DNA from: Candidatus Bathyarchaeota archaeon
GTDB taxonomy: Archaea; Thermoproteota; Bathyarchaeia; TCS64
Direction of reading: 5' to 3'
DNA: 32,918 bases
Assembly (NCBI GenBank): GCA_014729945.1
Contig: WJJC01000054.1
Location: 1 to 32,918 of the forward strand
The notes under the pieces were generated by a model. It did not search any database. It was given only the letters and a program-made list of their open reading frames with translations, and was not told the DNA's origin. A program made the translations under genes and the position numbers. Of this stretch, positions 24,562 to 32,546 are shown piece after piece; the first letter of the stretch is position 1; each line of letters starts with the position of its first letter.

Positions 24562-24803
24562 TTTCTTTCTATCTATTTCAAGAACCGGTTACGTAAGCAA
24601 CTCATAGTCTTACGATACCAGTCTCTCAATATTGGTTGCTGCAAAGTTATCAATGATCGCCTATAGTTTTGAAGTGTCTCACTGAACCATTTATTATTAT
24701 TCTTGAAAGCTCTTGGATACAAAACAAGTCATGTTAAAAAAACTTGACCATTGTATATTGTGAAGTCTTTTAACCTTTGATGGGTTTTATTCACGGGATC
24801 ATA
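24562..24803. other. Intergenic interval with a weak open frame
   Basis: There is no clear gene here. A minus-strand open stretch (24573-24722, TTG start possible) reads LYPRAFKNNNKWFSETLQNY and RDWYRKTMSCLRNRFLK; it looks mildly protein-like but has no recognised relatives. A/T-rich elements at about 24750-24776 probably include the promoter of the following FAH-family gene. Confidence 0.35.
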
Positions 24804-25823
24804 TTGAAATTAGTAACATTCAAGGTTCACACCGAGGAACGTATTGGAGCACTATATGATGAAAAGGTAATCGACCTGAACTCAGCATACGCCCTCAAAC
24901 TCAAAGAAAAGGGAGCTCTGGCTCCTAGGAGAAAGGCAGATGCTCTTATCCCCGAATGCATGATCGGGTTCCTAGAGGGCGGAGAGGAATCCCGCAAAGC
25001 CGCAGAGGAAGCGATTAACTACGCCAAAGAAAACCTTGACGCAGTTGGGCTGGATGAAGAAAAAATAGTATTGGACCGCGAGACAGTTAAATTACAGGCA
25101 CCTGTACCTAGACCCGGTAAACTCTATTGCGTAGCAGTAAACTATTATGACCACGCAACCGAACGCATCAAAGACCCAGAGGAGCGACAAAAAGAGATTA
25201 AACGACTCAAGAGCCTTGAATTGGATGTACCAGATGTTTTCCAGAAGCCACCTAGCCTAGTGGTTGGTCCACGGGATCCATTGATCAGGGTAAAGGCAAC
25301 TGAGAAAATGGACTATGAGTGTGAGCTAGCAGTAGTTATAGGTAAGGAAGGAAAATATATCCCCAAGGAGAAAGCATATGAATACATCGCGGGATACACG
25401 ATTGTTATTGACGTGAGCGCACGTGACCAAGGCTTCCCACAGGACATTGATTTCAGGATATTCAAGGGAGACATCAACTGGACCAAGGGTAAAGGAATGG
25501 ATAATGGAGCCCCCATGGGCCCATGCATAGTCACCACTGACGAGGTAAAAGATCCATACAATCCCCCGCTACGACTCAAAACTAGAGTGAATGGCGAGGA
25601 ACGCCAGAACAATACAGTCGAACATATGATAATCCAGATACCAAGAATTATAGAGTATCTTAGCAATGGCACCACCTTGAAGCCGGGCGATGTTATCGCC
25701 ACCGGTACTGTCGCAGGTGTAGCTCATAGTTGGGGACCTGAAGGCTTCCTGAATATAGGAGATGTGGTGGAGTGCGAGATCCAGCCCATAGGTGTCATGA
25801 AGCACAAGGTAATCGGAGACTAA
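24804..25823 (+). CDS. Fumarylacetoacetate-hydrolase-family enzyme
   Basis: A 339-residue protein with the FAH/hydratase-isomerase core: VPRPGKLYCVAVNYYDHA (start of the domain, about 104-120), metal ligands Glu-Glu in MDYECELAVVIGK and Asp in VIDVSARDQG, the substrate/metal loop WTKGKGMDNGAPMGPCI, and the terminal GDVIATGTVAGVA followed by GDVVECEIQPIG. Members cleave or isomerise C-C bonds in diketo acids from aromatic or sugar-acid breakdown. I place the start at TTG 24804 (KLVTFKV...IGALYDEKVIDLNSAYA). The second FAH gene at the window's end has its TTG at the same place. An in-frame ATG at 24780 would add eight residues with no counterpart. It is followed by T6 (25829-25834). Confidence 0.88.
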   Translation: MKLVTFKVHTEERIGALYDEKVIDLNSAYALKLKEKGALAPRRKADALIPECMIGFLEGGEESRKAAEEAINYAKENLDAVGLDEEKIVLDRETVKLQAPVPRPGKLYCVAVNYYDHATERIKDPEERQKEIKRLKSLELDVPDVFQKPPSLVVGPRDPLIRVKATEKMDYECELAVVIGKEGKYIPKEKAYEYIAGYTIVIDVSARDQGFPQDIDFRIFKGDINWTKGKGMDNGAPMGPCIVTTDEVKDPYNPPLRLKTRVNGEERQNNTVEHMIIQIPRIIEYLSNGTTLKPGDVIATGTVAGVAHSWGPEGFLNIGDVVECEIQPIGVMKHKVIGD

Positions 25824-25828
25824 TCTCC

Positions 25829-25834
25829 TTTTTT
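25829..25834 (+). terminator. T6 run between the FAH-family gene and the DUF3830 gene
   Basis: TTTTTT starts six bases after the FAH stop codon. It suggests that the DUF3830 gene, starting at 25872, has its own promoter. Confidence 0.4.
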
Positions 25835-25871
25835 AGATACCATTAAAACGATAACCCCTCTTATTTTCTAT

Positions 25872-26282
25872 ATGAAGCTCAAAATAACTATTGGGAAACA
25901 TTGCTTCAAAGCAGAACTACATGAAGATAAAGCGCCAGAGACATGCAGATTAATCCTAAAAGAAATGCCGATAACAGGTAAAGCCATCCAAGCAAGATGG
26001 AGCGGGGAAGCAGCATGGCTACAGATGGATCCGTATGGTATAGAGACGCCTCAGGAGAACGCCACCAGTTATCCGGGTCCAGCACAGTTACTTTATTACC
26101 CCGGTGGAGTAAGCGAGAAAGAGATACTGATCCCGTATGGATCATCAATATTCGCAAGCAAAGTCGGTTTACTGCCTGGTAACCACTTCGCCACCATCAC
26201 TGAAGGCGTTGAAGAACTAGGTAAGATGGGTCAGAAGGTTCTCTGGGAGGGTGCCCAGGAGATTACTATTGAGAGAGCTTGA
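25872..26282 (+). CDS. DUF3830 (cyclophilin-like fold) protein
   Basis: A 136-residue beta-barrel protein with the DUF3830 pattern: FKAELHEDKAPETCRLILKEMPITGKAIQARWSGEAAWL, a central ENATSYPGPAQLLYYPG and a C-terminal ATITEGVEELGKMGQKVLWEGAQEITI. DUF3830 is related to small cyclophilin-like folds, and its members often lie beside amidase, hydantoinase and dipeptidase genes; no activity is assigned. Its position right after an FAH-family enzyme agrees with that catabolic setting. The 3' end overlaps the convergent nucleotidyltransferase gene by 17 bases. Confidence 0.83.
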   Translation: MKLKITIGKHCFKAELHEDKAPETCRLILKEMPITGKAIQARWSGEAAWLQMDPYGIETPQENATSYPGPAQLLYYPGGVSEKEILIPYGSSIFASKVGLLPGNHFATITEGVEELGKMGQKVLWEGAQEITIERA

Positions 26283-27330
26283 TGTGGCGCAGCATCTCAA
26301 TATTCCAGTCTAAGAAACTGGGGAAACCTTGTTCTTTTTCCTCTAGATATTTCTTCTTATCGAAGACTATTACTTCTTTTCCATCTTTCTCCACAATATC
26401 TGCTAGTTTGTAGAGCACCTCGTATCCGAGTTGTTTGATGTTGAATTTCTCCGTGAATTCCTCTATTGATGGCTCTTTCTTGATTACATATTCCAGCGTC
26501 TCAAGGGCATCCAGCTCCAATAAACCATTCTCACAGTATTCCTCTCCCACAACCTTATCCCAAACCTCCCTGTAGAGCTGCATCAACATGTCGCTACGTC
26601 GCTGGGCTTCCTCTATTGTTATTTCCTCCACTATTGTGATCTGTTTTAGTCTCTTCTCCCAATGATCTGGTTTCCACTCTAAACTGTGACTGTAGTTTAC
26701 CAGCCATTTCTCAAAGGGAGGGTACTCATCGTTTGCCAGAAATAATAGGTTGCATAGTGAAGGTATTGCTTTGTTTATCATCTGATTTGCTACCATTGGG
26801 TCTTCACGTAGGGTCCATTGTCTTACTACTATATCTGCGAAATAGGTGCAGTCCAGATAATTACGTAGAGCCAGGCTGTATTTCTCATCTGCTGTGAATA
26901 CGTCTTTCTTATCTAAGAGGTTCTTGATCTCACCTCTTGGATCGTATAATATCTCCGTGTAGGATGCATCCCATTTCTTCAGTAACCCCCATTCTGCTTC
27001 TTTTTCCTTCTCCAAGTCGATGAAGCTAACATCCATATGGTATTCTATGCCTTGATGGTCTCCTTGGGGGAGGGGCCCCCGTCCTTTACTCCATTCAACA
27101 CATCCCTTAGGTGTCAGGTAAATGTTGAGGTCTATCTCGGATAATTCATCTCCGTACCCCCTGCTGAGTCCTCCCGTGAGTGTGATTCCAAGCACACCTG
27201 AGTGATCTCTCAGCTTAACATATTCTTCTGAGTTTTCAATCATTTCATTGAGCTTGTTTTTTGACGGTAGTCTTCCATGGGGTCTCTCTGCTCTATCTCT
27301 TATTCCATGAGTATCAGTGAAGAACCTCAT
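26266..27330 (-). CDS. Nucleotidyltransferase-fold protein (DUF4037-like)
   Basis: A 354-residue protein. The pol-beta nucleotidyltransferase signature is at about 47-72: GITLTGGLSRGYGDELSEIDLNIYL, with GG followed by acidic residues (E, D), and a third acidic residue in EYHMDVSFID (about 97-106). The rest is helical (LALRNYLDCTYFADIVV, MINKAIPSLCNLLFLANDEYPPFEKWL), like the C-terminal helical domain of aminoglycoside- and lincosamide-type nucleotidyltransferases. The substrate is unknown. The ATG at 27330 is followed by a normal-looking N-terminus. The stop codon of the upstream aldo/keto reductase gene lies 33 bases away on the same strand, so the two may share a transcript. Confidence 0.72.
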   Translation of the reverse strand: MRFFTDTHGIRDRAERPHGRLPSKNKLNEMIENSEEYVKLRDHSGVLGITLTGGLSRGYGDELSEIDLNIYLTPKGCVEWSKGRGPLPQGDHQGIEYHMDVSFIDLEKEKEAEWGLLKKWDASYTEILYDPRGEIKNLLDKKDVFTADEKYSLALRNYLDCTYFADIVVRQWTLREDPMVANQMINKAIPSLCNLLFLANDEYPPFEKWLVNYSHSLEWKPDHWEKRLKQITIVEEITIEEAQRRSDMLMQLYREVWDKVVGEEYCENGLLELDALETLEYVIKKEPSIEEFTEKFNIKQLGYEVLYKLADIVEKDGKEVIVFDKKKYLEEKEQGFPSFLDWNIEMLRHIKLSQ

Positions 27331-27363
27331 AAATGGGATAAAATATGGTTCAGTTATTAGGTC

Positions 27364-28224
27364 TTACTCAGGGAAGAGAGGGCTGAATCCCTGCTCTTTG
27401 GCGTATTCTATTGCCTTCTCCTGCTCTTCCTCGTCCATTGGTTCATGGTTCTCCCCGGCCTCCAGTACCATCTCCCAGAGCCTGTGGTCGCATGGCGTGG
27501 GGAAGTTGGCTACTGGATTCTGACTCAGAGTGAAATCCACTCCCAACTGGATATCTTTCATATTATCGCTAGGTTCATACCATGTCCGGTATCTCTGCTC
27601 GCTCTCCCATCTCCCTCTACAGATTGCCTTGATGGCTGTGACGCCCATATCCATCTCCTCAGCATACTTCAGCACCGGTCTGTAATCATTCATGGGATGG
27701 AAATCAGCTGCACTGCACAGACTAACAGGCAACAGTACAAGGTCGAAGTCGAATCTTTTAATGATCTCTAGATGGACTCTCATATCCTGGTGCCCGGTGA
27801 TACCTAGGTAGTCTACTAAGCCGATTTCCTGCGCTTCTTTGAATGCCTCCATAGCGCCGCCTGGTTCCAGCACCTGATCAACTTCTTCCAGAGTACCTAT
27901 TCCATGAAGTTGGTAGAGATCAAACTTGTCTACTCCTAGTCTCTCAAGGCTCTTATGTAACTCTCTCTCAGCATCACGTTTGGTTCGTTTGGTGGTTTTC
28001 TCGGCAAGGAAAACCTTGTCTCGGTGGGTCTTCATCCATGGTGCCAATCTAAGCTCGCTCTCCCCGTATGTAGGGGCTATATCTATCATATTCACTCCAT
28101 GATCGAAACAGGATTTGATCACTTTATCCGCTTCTTCCTGACTTATTCTTCCTACTCCGCATCCACCCAGGCTGATAACAGATACTTCTTGTTCTATTCT
28201 TCCAAGTCTTTTCTTAGGTATCAA
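27364..28224 (-). CDS. Aldo/keto reductase
   Basis: A 286-residue (beta/alpha)8 oxidoreductase with the catalytic tetrad in place: Asp48 and Tyr53 in NMIDIAPTYGESE, Lys76 in FLAEKTTKR and His107 in DLYQLHG. The family's opening RLGRIEQEVSVISLGGCGVGR is clear. The C-terminal NADPH loop is less standard (FTLSQNPVANFPTPCDHRLWEMVLEAG), as in archaeal and bacterial AKRs of unknown substrate. There are no C-terminal iron-sulfur cysteines. The start is TTG at 28224 (IPKKRLG). It is followed on the same strand by the nucleotidyltransferase gene and is divergent from the surface-protein gene. Confidence 0.9.
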   Translation of the reverse strand: MIPKKRLGRIEQEVSVISLGGCGVGRISQEEADKVIKSCFDHGVNMIDIAPTYGESELRLAPWMKTHRDKVFLAEKTTKRTKRDAERELHKSLERLGVDKFDLYQLHGIGTLEEVDQVLEPGGAMEAFKEAQEIGLVDYLGITGHQDMRVHLEIIKRFDFDLVLLPVSLCSAADFHPMNDYRPVLKYAEEMDMGVTAIKAICRGRWESEQRYRTWYEPSDNMKDIQLGVDFTLSQNPVANFPTPCDHRLWEMVLEAGENHEPMDEEEQEKAIEYAKEQGFSPLFPE

Positions 28225-28343
28225 AACACTACACTATATACTCAGTGGACGTAAGCTGTTTTAAATATTCAATAAATACTACCCGCGGTAAAACATTTAA
28301 CCCTGGTGTAGATCAATCATTCATTAGATCCAAGATACTTTTT

Positions 28344-29339
28344 ATGTTCATACTAGGATTCTCTTTGATAGGATCCATTGGTCTAGTCCAGGGAATAGTT
28401 ATCGAAGAGGTTGTTGTATGCCACGATTTTGATGCCTCGGGGTGCCCGATACCCCAGAATGTATTCCCTACTAGTACCGACGCCGTACTGGTATGGGTGA
28501 ATATGACGGATATTCACACCAATGATACACTGGTTTTTGAATGGTGGCCACCTGCTGGAAATCTCTATGATGAGCAGGAGTGGAGAGCACCATACTGGAC
28601 TGAGGATGTACCGAGTTATAGTAGGTTCACAGAGATCGAGATTATGGGTGAAGAGGCAGAGAATATGCCTGGAGAGTGGGCAATAAACATCTATAATAAT
28701 GGAACATGGTGGGGTCACGTTGTTTTTGAACTAGTCAACGAGGACATTTCCTCCCTACCTGATAGGGAAAACCTTCCCACAAACATTATCGGGATATTAA
28801 ACGTGGAGCTCCCTGATTCCTTCAATGAGGGTGATAATGTTAGTGTCAGTGTACAGGTTGGATACAACTTCAGTTCTCCCACAGATATCGCCCCCAGCAT
28901 CTGGAATAACAATAGCCAGACTTTTGTCGGCTCAGTCGAAGACACAGTAAACGGATTAGGCATCAAGACCTATGACATCGATTTCATAGCTGATGCCCCC
29001 GGGATCGTCTACTATGCTGTAGCCTACTATGTGAGTGGAGATGAGATCACTTACAGTGAGGAAGCTGGACTGGTACCATTCCATCTGGAAGACGAAAATA
29101 CCGATAACGGGATCAAGATACCCAGCATAGAGGACCTAGGACTACCTACAGACATCGACTTAGATGAAATCCAAAACCAGATAGGAGACTATGTTAGCCA
29201 GTTGAAGGACGCCATACCCGATGACCTGACAGGCATCGAGGATGAGATCAAGGAACGGACTGGTATACCCGGTTATCCCGTTGGGGCACTGATACTGGGG
29301 TTAGCTGCATTAATGATTATGAATCGGATTCGTTCATAA
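28344..29339 (+). CDS. Secreted surface protein with C-terminal membrane anchor
   Basis: A 331-residue exported protein. A hydrophobic start (FILGFSLIGSIGLVQG) acts as the signal peptide. A first beta domain (about 18-125) contains TSTDAVLVWVNMTD and TLVFEWWPPAGNLY, a pattern of archaeal extracellular beta domains. A second beta domain (about 140-250) contains NVSVSVQVGYNFSSPTDI. An acidic helical stalk (260-305: PTDIDLDEIQNQIGDYVSQL) leads to IPGYPVGALILGLAALMIMN and the basic end RIRS. Several N-x-T/S sites could be glycosylated. A GTG in frame at 28245 would add 33 residues over the divergent promoter region, so I chose ATG 28344. The window has no recognisable archaeosortase. Confidence 0.72.
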   Translation: MFILGFSLIGSIGLVQGIVIEEVVVCHDFDASGCPIPQNVFPTSTDAVLVWVNMTDIHTNDTLVFEWWPPAGNLYDEQEWRAPYWTEDVPSYSRFTEIEIMGEEAENMPGEWAINIYNNGTWWGHVVFELVNEDISSLPDRENLPTNIIGILNVELPDSFNEGDNVSVSVQVGYNFSSPTDIAPSIWNNNSQTFVGSVEDTVNGLGIKTYDIDFIADAPGIVYYAVAYYVSGDEITYSEEAGLVPFHLEDENTDNGIKIPSIEDLGLPTDIDLDEIQNQIGDYVSQLKDAIPDDLTGIEDEIKERTGIPGYPVGALILGLAALMIMNRIRS

Positions 29340-29377
29340 TCTCTTTCTTTTTATTCAATGATCTTTTAATATATTTT

Positions 29378-29839
29378 ATGAACACTGAAGTCAAATTTCT
29401 TAGAGATCAGATCGAGACCACCTTCAAAGGGGACAGTTGGCATGGACCAAATCTGGTGAAAACCCTTGAAGGTATTGACTATAAACAGGCGATGGAGCGA
29501 CCCATGGATGAGAGACACACTATCTGGGAGTTAACAGATCATATTAGTTTCTGGATGGAGGAGGTCTGGAAGAGTGTACGAGACCATAAAATGTTGAACC
29601 CAGATAAGAAGAAGGACTGGGCGGAGATGGGGGCAACCCAGGATGAGTGGCAGCAATCTGTTGAAAGATTAAACGCTGCGGTTAACATGACTCTAGACGC
29701 AATGGTTGATTGGGATGATGAGGACCTTTATGAGAAAGTCCCAGGCAGAGATTTCACCTTCAAGCAGATGCTTCACGGAATGGTTCACCATAACCTGTAC
29801 CACGCCGGGCAGATTAATATCCTGAAGAAGAAGCTATAA
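29378..29839 (+). CDS. DinB/YfiT-like four-helix-bundle protein
   Basis: A 153-residue protein of the DinB superfamily. Three histidines that form the metal site are visible: TIWELTDHISFWMEEVW (about 48-64) and HGMVHHNLYHAGQINILKK (about 134-152), with the C-terminal HxxxHxGQI typical of the family. DinB-like proteins include thiol-dependent transferases and hydrolases (bacillithiol, mycothiol); here the thiol and substrate are unknown. A CTTTTTATT element about 27 bases before the ATG at 29378 suggests a leaderless transcript. A T-run (29857-29861) follows the stop. Confidence 0.85.
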   Translation: MNTEVKFLRDQIETTFKGDSWHGPNLVKTLEGIDYKQAMERPMDERHTIWELTDHISFWMEEVWKSVRDHKMLNPDKKKDWAEMGATQDEWQQSVERLNAAVNMTLDAMVDWDDEDLYEKVPGRDFTFKQMLHGMVHHNLYHAGQINILKKKL

Positions 29840-29856
29840 TCCCCGATTCAATCCTA

Positions 29857-29861
29857 TTTTT
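29857..29861 (+). terminator. T-run after the DinB gene
   Basis: Five T residues begin 18 bases after the stop codon, a plausible archaeal terminator. Confidence 0.3.
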
Positions 29862-29912
29862 CGCAATCAATCATGAAAAAGATAAACGTCTATACCCAGA
29901 TTATCTTATTGT

Positions 29913-30899
29913 ATGTTTAATGAAGAGAAGTATCGAAGTTTTCTGGCTAACAACGATATGAGTCCAGAGAAAATTGAGTTATATGTTGCTAAAGTATCTG
30001 AAGCCGTACAATACTTTGATAGTCAGGGTAAGGATATCACTGAGGGAAGTGTTGAGGATTTCAGGGAATATGTCTCTCATCAAATGCAACTGGGAGAGAA
30101 TGATTATGATGACTTGATGCCTCTAGGTCGCTACGTTTACATGATGAATATGAAAGAACCTTGGATATATTATGCTTCCATACTGGGTGGATCCTCCATA
30201 TACCCCAGCATAAAAGAACGTCTATCAGAACTTGAAGGCGAAGAAGTCTGTGACACAGTATTCAACTCAGTAGATATACCTTCCCTAGGCTCAGATCCAA
30301 ACGAATACCCGGTAGCTACCAAACAACTCATGGAACAGCTTAGAAAACAGTTACATCCAGAACAATATAGACGTGTTCTAGCAGGGAACCACCACAGGAT
30401 ACCTTTAGAGTGGTTTAACAAGCAGAAACAATGGTTAATGGAACTAGATGGTGATATCGATGCTTGGTTAGATAAGATGCATAAAGCAGCAGTAGCTGAT
30501 CTAGAGGAGCATCTCCGGGAAGACAAGGTCTGGTTTGAACAGATAATCACCCAGGATATAGTAGACTATGTGAGATCTAATCCAGAGTTATTGTCCGGTG
30601 TCAGGCGAGGTGAATGGATCTATAATATGAAGTTTCCCTACGCGCCTCAGGATTATCTTGACGCGGATGATTCTGTTATGAAACGTTACTATATGTGTCA
30701 TTGTCCATTGGCTAGATCAGCTGTCCTCACAGGTGAACCTGAGATACCCATGGATTGGTGCTACTGTAGCGCCGGGTATGGGAAGCTTAGATATGATATA
30801 GCTTTCGGGGAGGAGACAGAGGTAGAGGTTCTGGAAAGTGTATTCAATGGTTCAGATCGCTGTAGATTTAGGATAAAGATCCCAGAAAAATATCAATAG
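29913..30899 (+). CDS. Uncharacterised protein with C-terminal cysteine-rich CHCP...CYC domain
   Basis: A 328-residue protein with two parts. Residues 1-60 are helical (MFNEEKYRSFLANNDMSPEKIELYVAKVSEAVQYF, SVEDFREYVSHQM), resembling the SAM-like N-terminal helical domain of integrases, though no catalytic domain follows. Residues 225-320 contain YYMCHCPLARSAVLTGEPEI, MDWCYCSAGYGKLRYDIAFGE and EVEVLESVFNGSDRCRFRI. That C-terminal pattern is found in many archaeal and clostridial proteins of unknown function and resembles the small-molecule-binding V4R/ATC-hydrolase-like fold, with cysteines that could hold metal or a substrate thiol. It is a single gene, followed by a T6 run. Confidence 0.68.
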   Translation: MFNEEKYRSFLANNDMSPEKIELYVAKVSEAVQYFDSQGKDITEGSVEDFREYVSHQMQLGENDYDDLMPLGRYVYMMNMKEPWIYYASILGGSSIYPSIKERLSELEGEEVCDTVFNSVDIPSLGSDPNEYPVATKQLMEQLRKQLHPEQYRRVLAGNHHRIPLEWFNKQKQWLMELDGDIDAWLDKMHKAAVADLEEHLREDKVWFEQIITQDIVDYVRSNPELLSGVRRGEWIYNMKFPYAPQDYLDADDSVMKRYYMCHCPLARSAVLTGEPEIPMDWCYCSAGYGKLRYDIAFGEETEVEVLESVFNGSDRCRFRIKIPEKYQ

Positions 30900-30917
30900 T
30901 CAAGGTATAGCTCATCC

Positions 30918-30923
30918 TTTTTT
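30918..30923 (+). terminator. T6 run after the CHCP-domain gene
   Basis: TTTTTT starts 19 bases after the stop codon, in a T-rich context. Confidence 0.4.
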
Positions 30924-31014
30924 CTTTAATATCCCTAGGAGTGGAGATGTAGGTTAGGGATACATACATACTGTTATGACTGCTTCCTGTCTTGATGTTG
31001 AAAAGTGAGTAAAT

Positions 31015-31359
31015 TTGTATGTCGGTGAGTCGTTAGAAATATATGAGTACGAGCATGGAGTGCATGTATCGGATGAATACCTAGCTCGAAGAAGCAAACT
31101 ATTCAAGGCATTGGGGGACCCGAACCGGCTTAAATTATTATATCTTTTACTGGATGGGGAGAAATGTGTATCAGAGTTACTTCCCTTCTTCGATATACTT
31201 CAACCAACAGTGAGTATTCATCTTCTCCAACTCCATGACATGGGGATACTTAATGCACGCAGAGACGGCAGAAAACGTTACTATAGTCTAGTTGATGAGA
31301 CAATCTTAGCGTTTATTGATTGTTTCTGTGAAAAAATAATGAGTAAAGAGATAGGGTGA
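31015..31359 (+). CDS. ArsR-family winged-helix regulator
   Basis: A 114-residue ArsR-type repressor. The fold is clear: LFKALGDPNRLKLLYLLLDGEKCVSEL (helices 1-3), then LQPTVSIHLLQLHDMGILNARRDGRKRYYSL (recognition helix and wing). The classical arsenic/cadmium ELCVCDL box is reduced to EKCVSEL with a single Cys51; two more cysteines form Cys-x-Cys at 103/105 in the C-terminal helix. A different thiol or metal sensor site is possible. The start is TTG at 31015; no in-frame ATG lies ahead of the DNA-binding domain. No metal transporter sits next to it, so its target is unknown. A T5 run (31381-31385) follows, on the way to the convergent P1 peptidase gene. Confidence 0.87.
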   Translation: MYVGESLEIYEYEHGVHVSDEYLARRSKLFKALGDPNRLKLLYLLLDGEKCVSELLPFFDILQPTVSIHLLQLHDMGILNARRDGRKRYYSLVDETILAFIDCFCEKIMSKEIG

Positions 31360-31380
31360 ATTAGAAGACGGAACCGAGTC

Positions 31381-31385
31381 TTTTT
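31381..31385 (+). terminator. T-run between the convergent arsR and P1 peptidase genes
   Basis: Five T residues lie 22 bases after the arsR stop, in the 49-base convergent gap. Confidence 0.3.
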
Positions 31386-31408
31386 CAAGGATCATATACT
31401 CGGGGCTT

Positions 31409-32404
31409 TCAGAAAGCCTTGAACATCTCCCGGTAACAATTCACATCTTTTGTGCTCTCTGCGGCTAACACAGCGTGTATTATCGCTCTTGATAATACAT
31501 CAGACGCACTTGAACCCACCAGAGATACCAGTGAACCACGTTTATTATCAACATGTTTCTCACCCGTTGATAAACTAAACACTGTGTCACCATCGAACAA
31601 GGTGTGGCTCGGCTGTATAGCTCTAGCTAATCCGTCCTGAGCCATCTGTGCCACCTTAGTACACTCAGTCTTATCCAATATCACATCCGTAGCCACCACA
31701 GCTATAACCGTCTTCTCTCCTAGTCTAGCTGAGAGGGGTGAATAATAATTACCGTGGCAGGGTAACTCTGGTATGGCCGCAAACTCTGATTCCAGCTCAA
31801 GATATCGGGCATAGAGCCCCCCATACTTTGGATCTGCTACATAACCAGCGCTATTCACTGCGACAACAGCCCCAACGGTGACCCCATTAGATAAGACCTC
31901 ACTAGCTGTTCCCAGTCCTCCTTTTATGTTCCCAGCTACTGCACCGCTTCCCACCCCAATATTACCATTAGGACACTCTCCCCCCAGATTTATGCAAGCT
32001 TCATACCCCCATGAAGCCTGCGCCCTCTCATGGACCTCTCCACGGTATAAATCAAAAATAATAGCCGCTGGTACAATAGGCACCCTGATGTCCTCTTTAG
32101 CAGTATACCCTTTCCCCTTCTCCTCAAGGTACTTCATGACACCATCGCATGTACTCAACCCGAAAGCGCTTCCCCCACTCAATACGATTGCATCAACTTT
32201 TTGGACTAAGTTAACTGGGTTCAACAAGTCTGTCTCGCGTGTACCTGGAGCACCACCACGGACATCGACACCTGCGACTGAACGCTCATGTGGCATCACG
32301 ACTGTTACGCCGCTTCGAGCTTTTTCATCTGTATAATTACCTATCTGGATTCCTGATATGTCTGTTATACTGTTATTTAACCCGTGTTTTCTGGCTTTCC
32401 CCAT
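31409..32404 (-). CDS. P1-family peptidase (DmpA/L-aminopeptidase-esterase-like Ntn enzyme)
   Basis: A 331-residue enzyme of the DmpA family, which cleaves itself into two chains and then releases N-terminal residues from peptides, amides or esters. Landmarks are ITDISGIQIGNYTDEKARSGVTVV, RGGAPGTRETDLL, IVLSGGSAFGLSTCDGVMKYLEE, GNIGVGSGAVAGNIKGGLGTAS, KTVIAVVATD and HTLFDGDTVFSLSTG. The cleavage site should fall just before the Thr of KTVIAVVATD. The ATG at 32404 has a reversed TTTTAAAT element about 24 bases upstream, a leaderless start. It fits the peptide-degrading set of this window. Confidence 0.9.
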   Translation of the reverse strand: MGKARKHGLNNSITDISGIQIGNYTDEKARSGVTVVMPHERSVAGVDVRGGAPGTRETDLLNPVNLVQKVDAIVLSGGSAFGLSTCDGVMKYLEEKGKGYTAKEDIRVPIVPAAIIFDLYRGEVHERAQASWGYEACINLGGECPNGNIGVGSGAVAGNIKGGLGTASEVLSNGVTVGAVVAVNSAGYVADPKYGGLYARYLELESEFAAIPELPCHGNYYSPLSARLGEKTVIAVVATDVILDKTECTKVAQMAQDGLARAIQPSHTLFDGDTVFSLSTGEKHVDNKRGSLVSLVGSSASDVLSRAIIHAVLAAESTKDVNCYREMFKAF

Positions 32405-32546
32405 ATGCGATGGACTGTTTTAAGGGTTTTAAATGGTTCTACACAATTTCATTAATAATAGTTCTAATGCCTAGTTTAACCTAAAGAGCACGGGGAACAC
32501 AGCTACCCCTTAAATCATAGTAGTGCATTCTTTTTCTTCGATTGCA

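Noticed and set aside
24573..24722. 49-codon minus-strand frame in the gap before the FAH-family gene
   Set aside because: It has no ATG, no recognised family and no well-placed promoter; frames of this length occur by chance.
31878..32336. 152-codon open frame on the plus strand
   Set aside because: It is antisense to the P1 peptidase, whose family motifs are unmistakable; the proline/serine-rich translation is a shadow.
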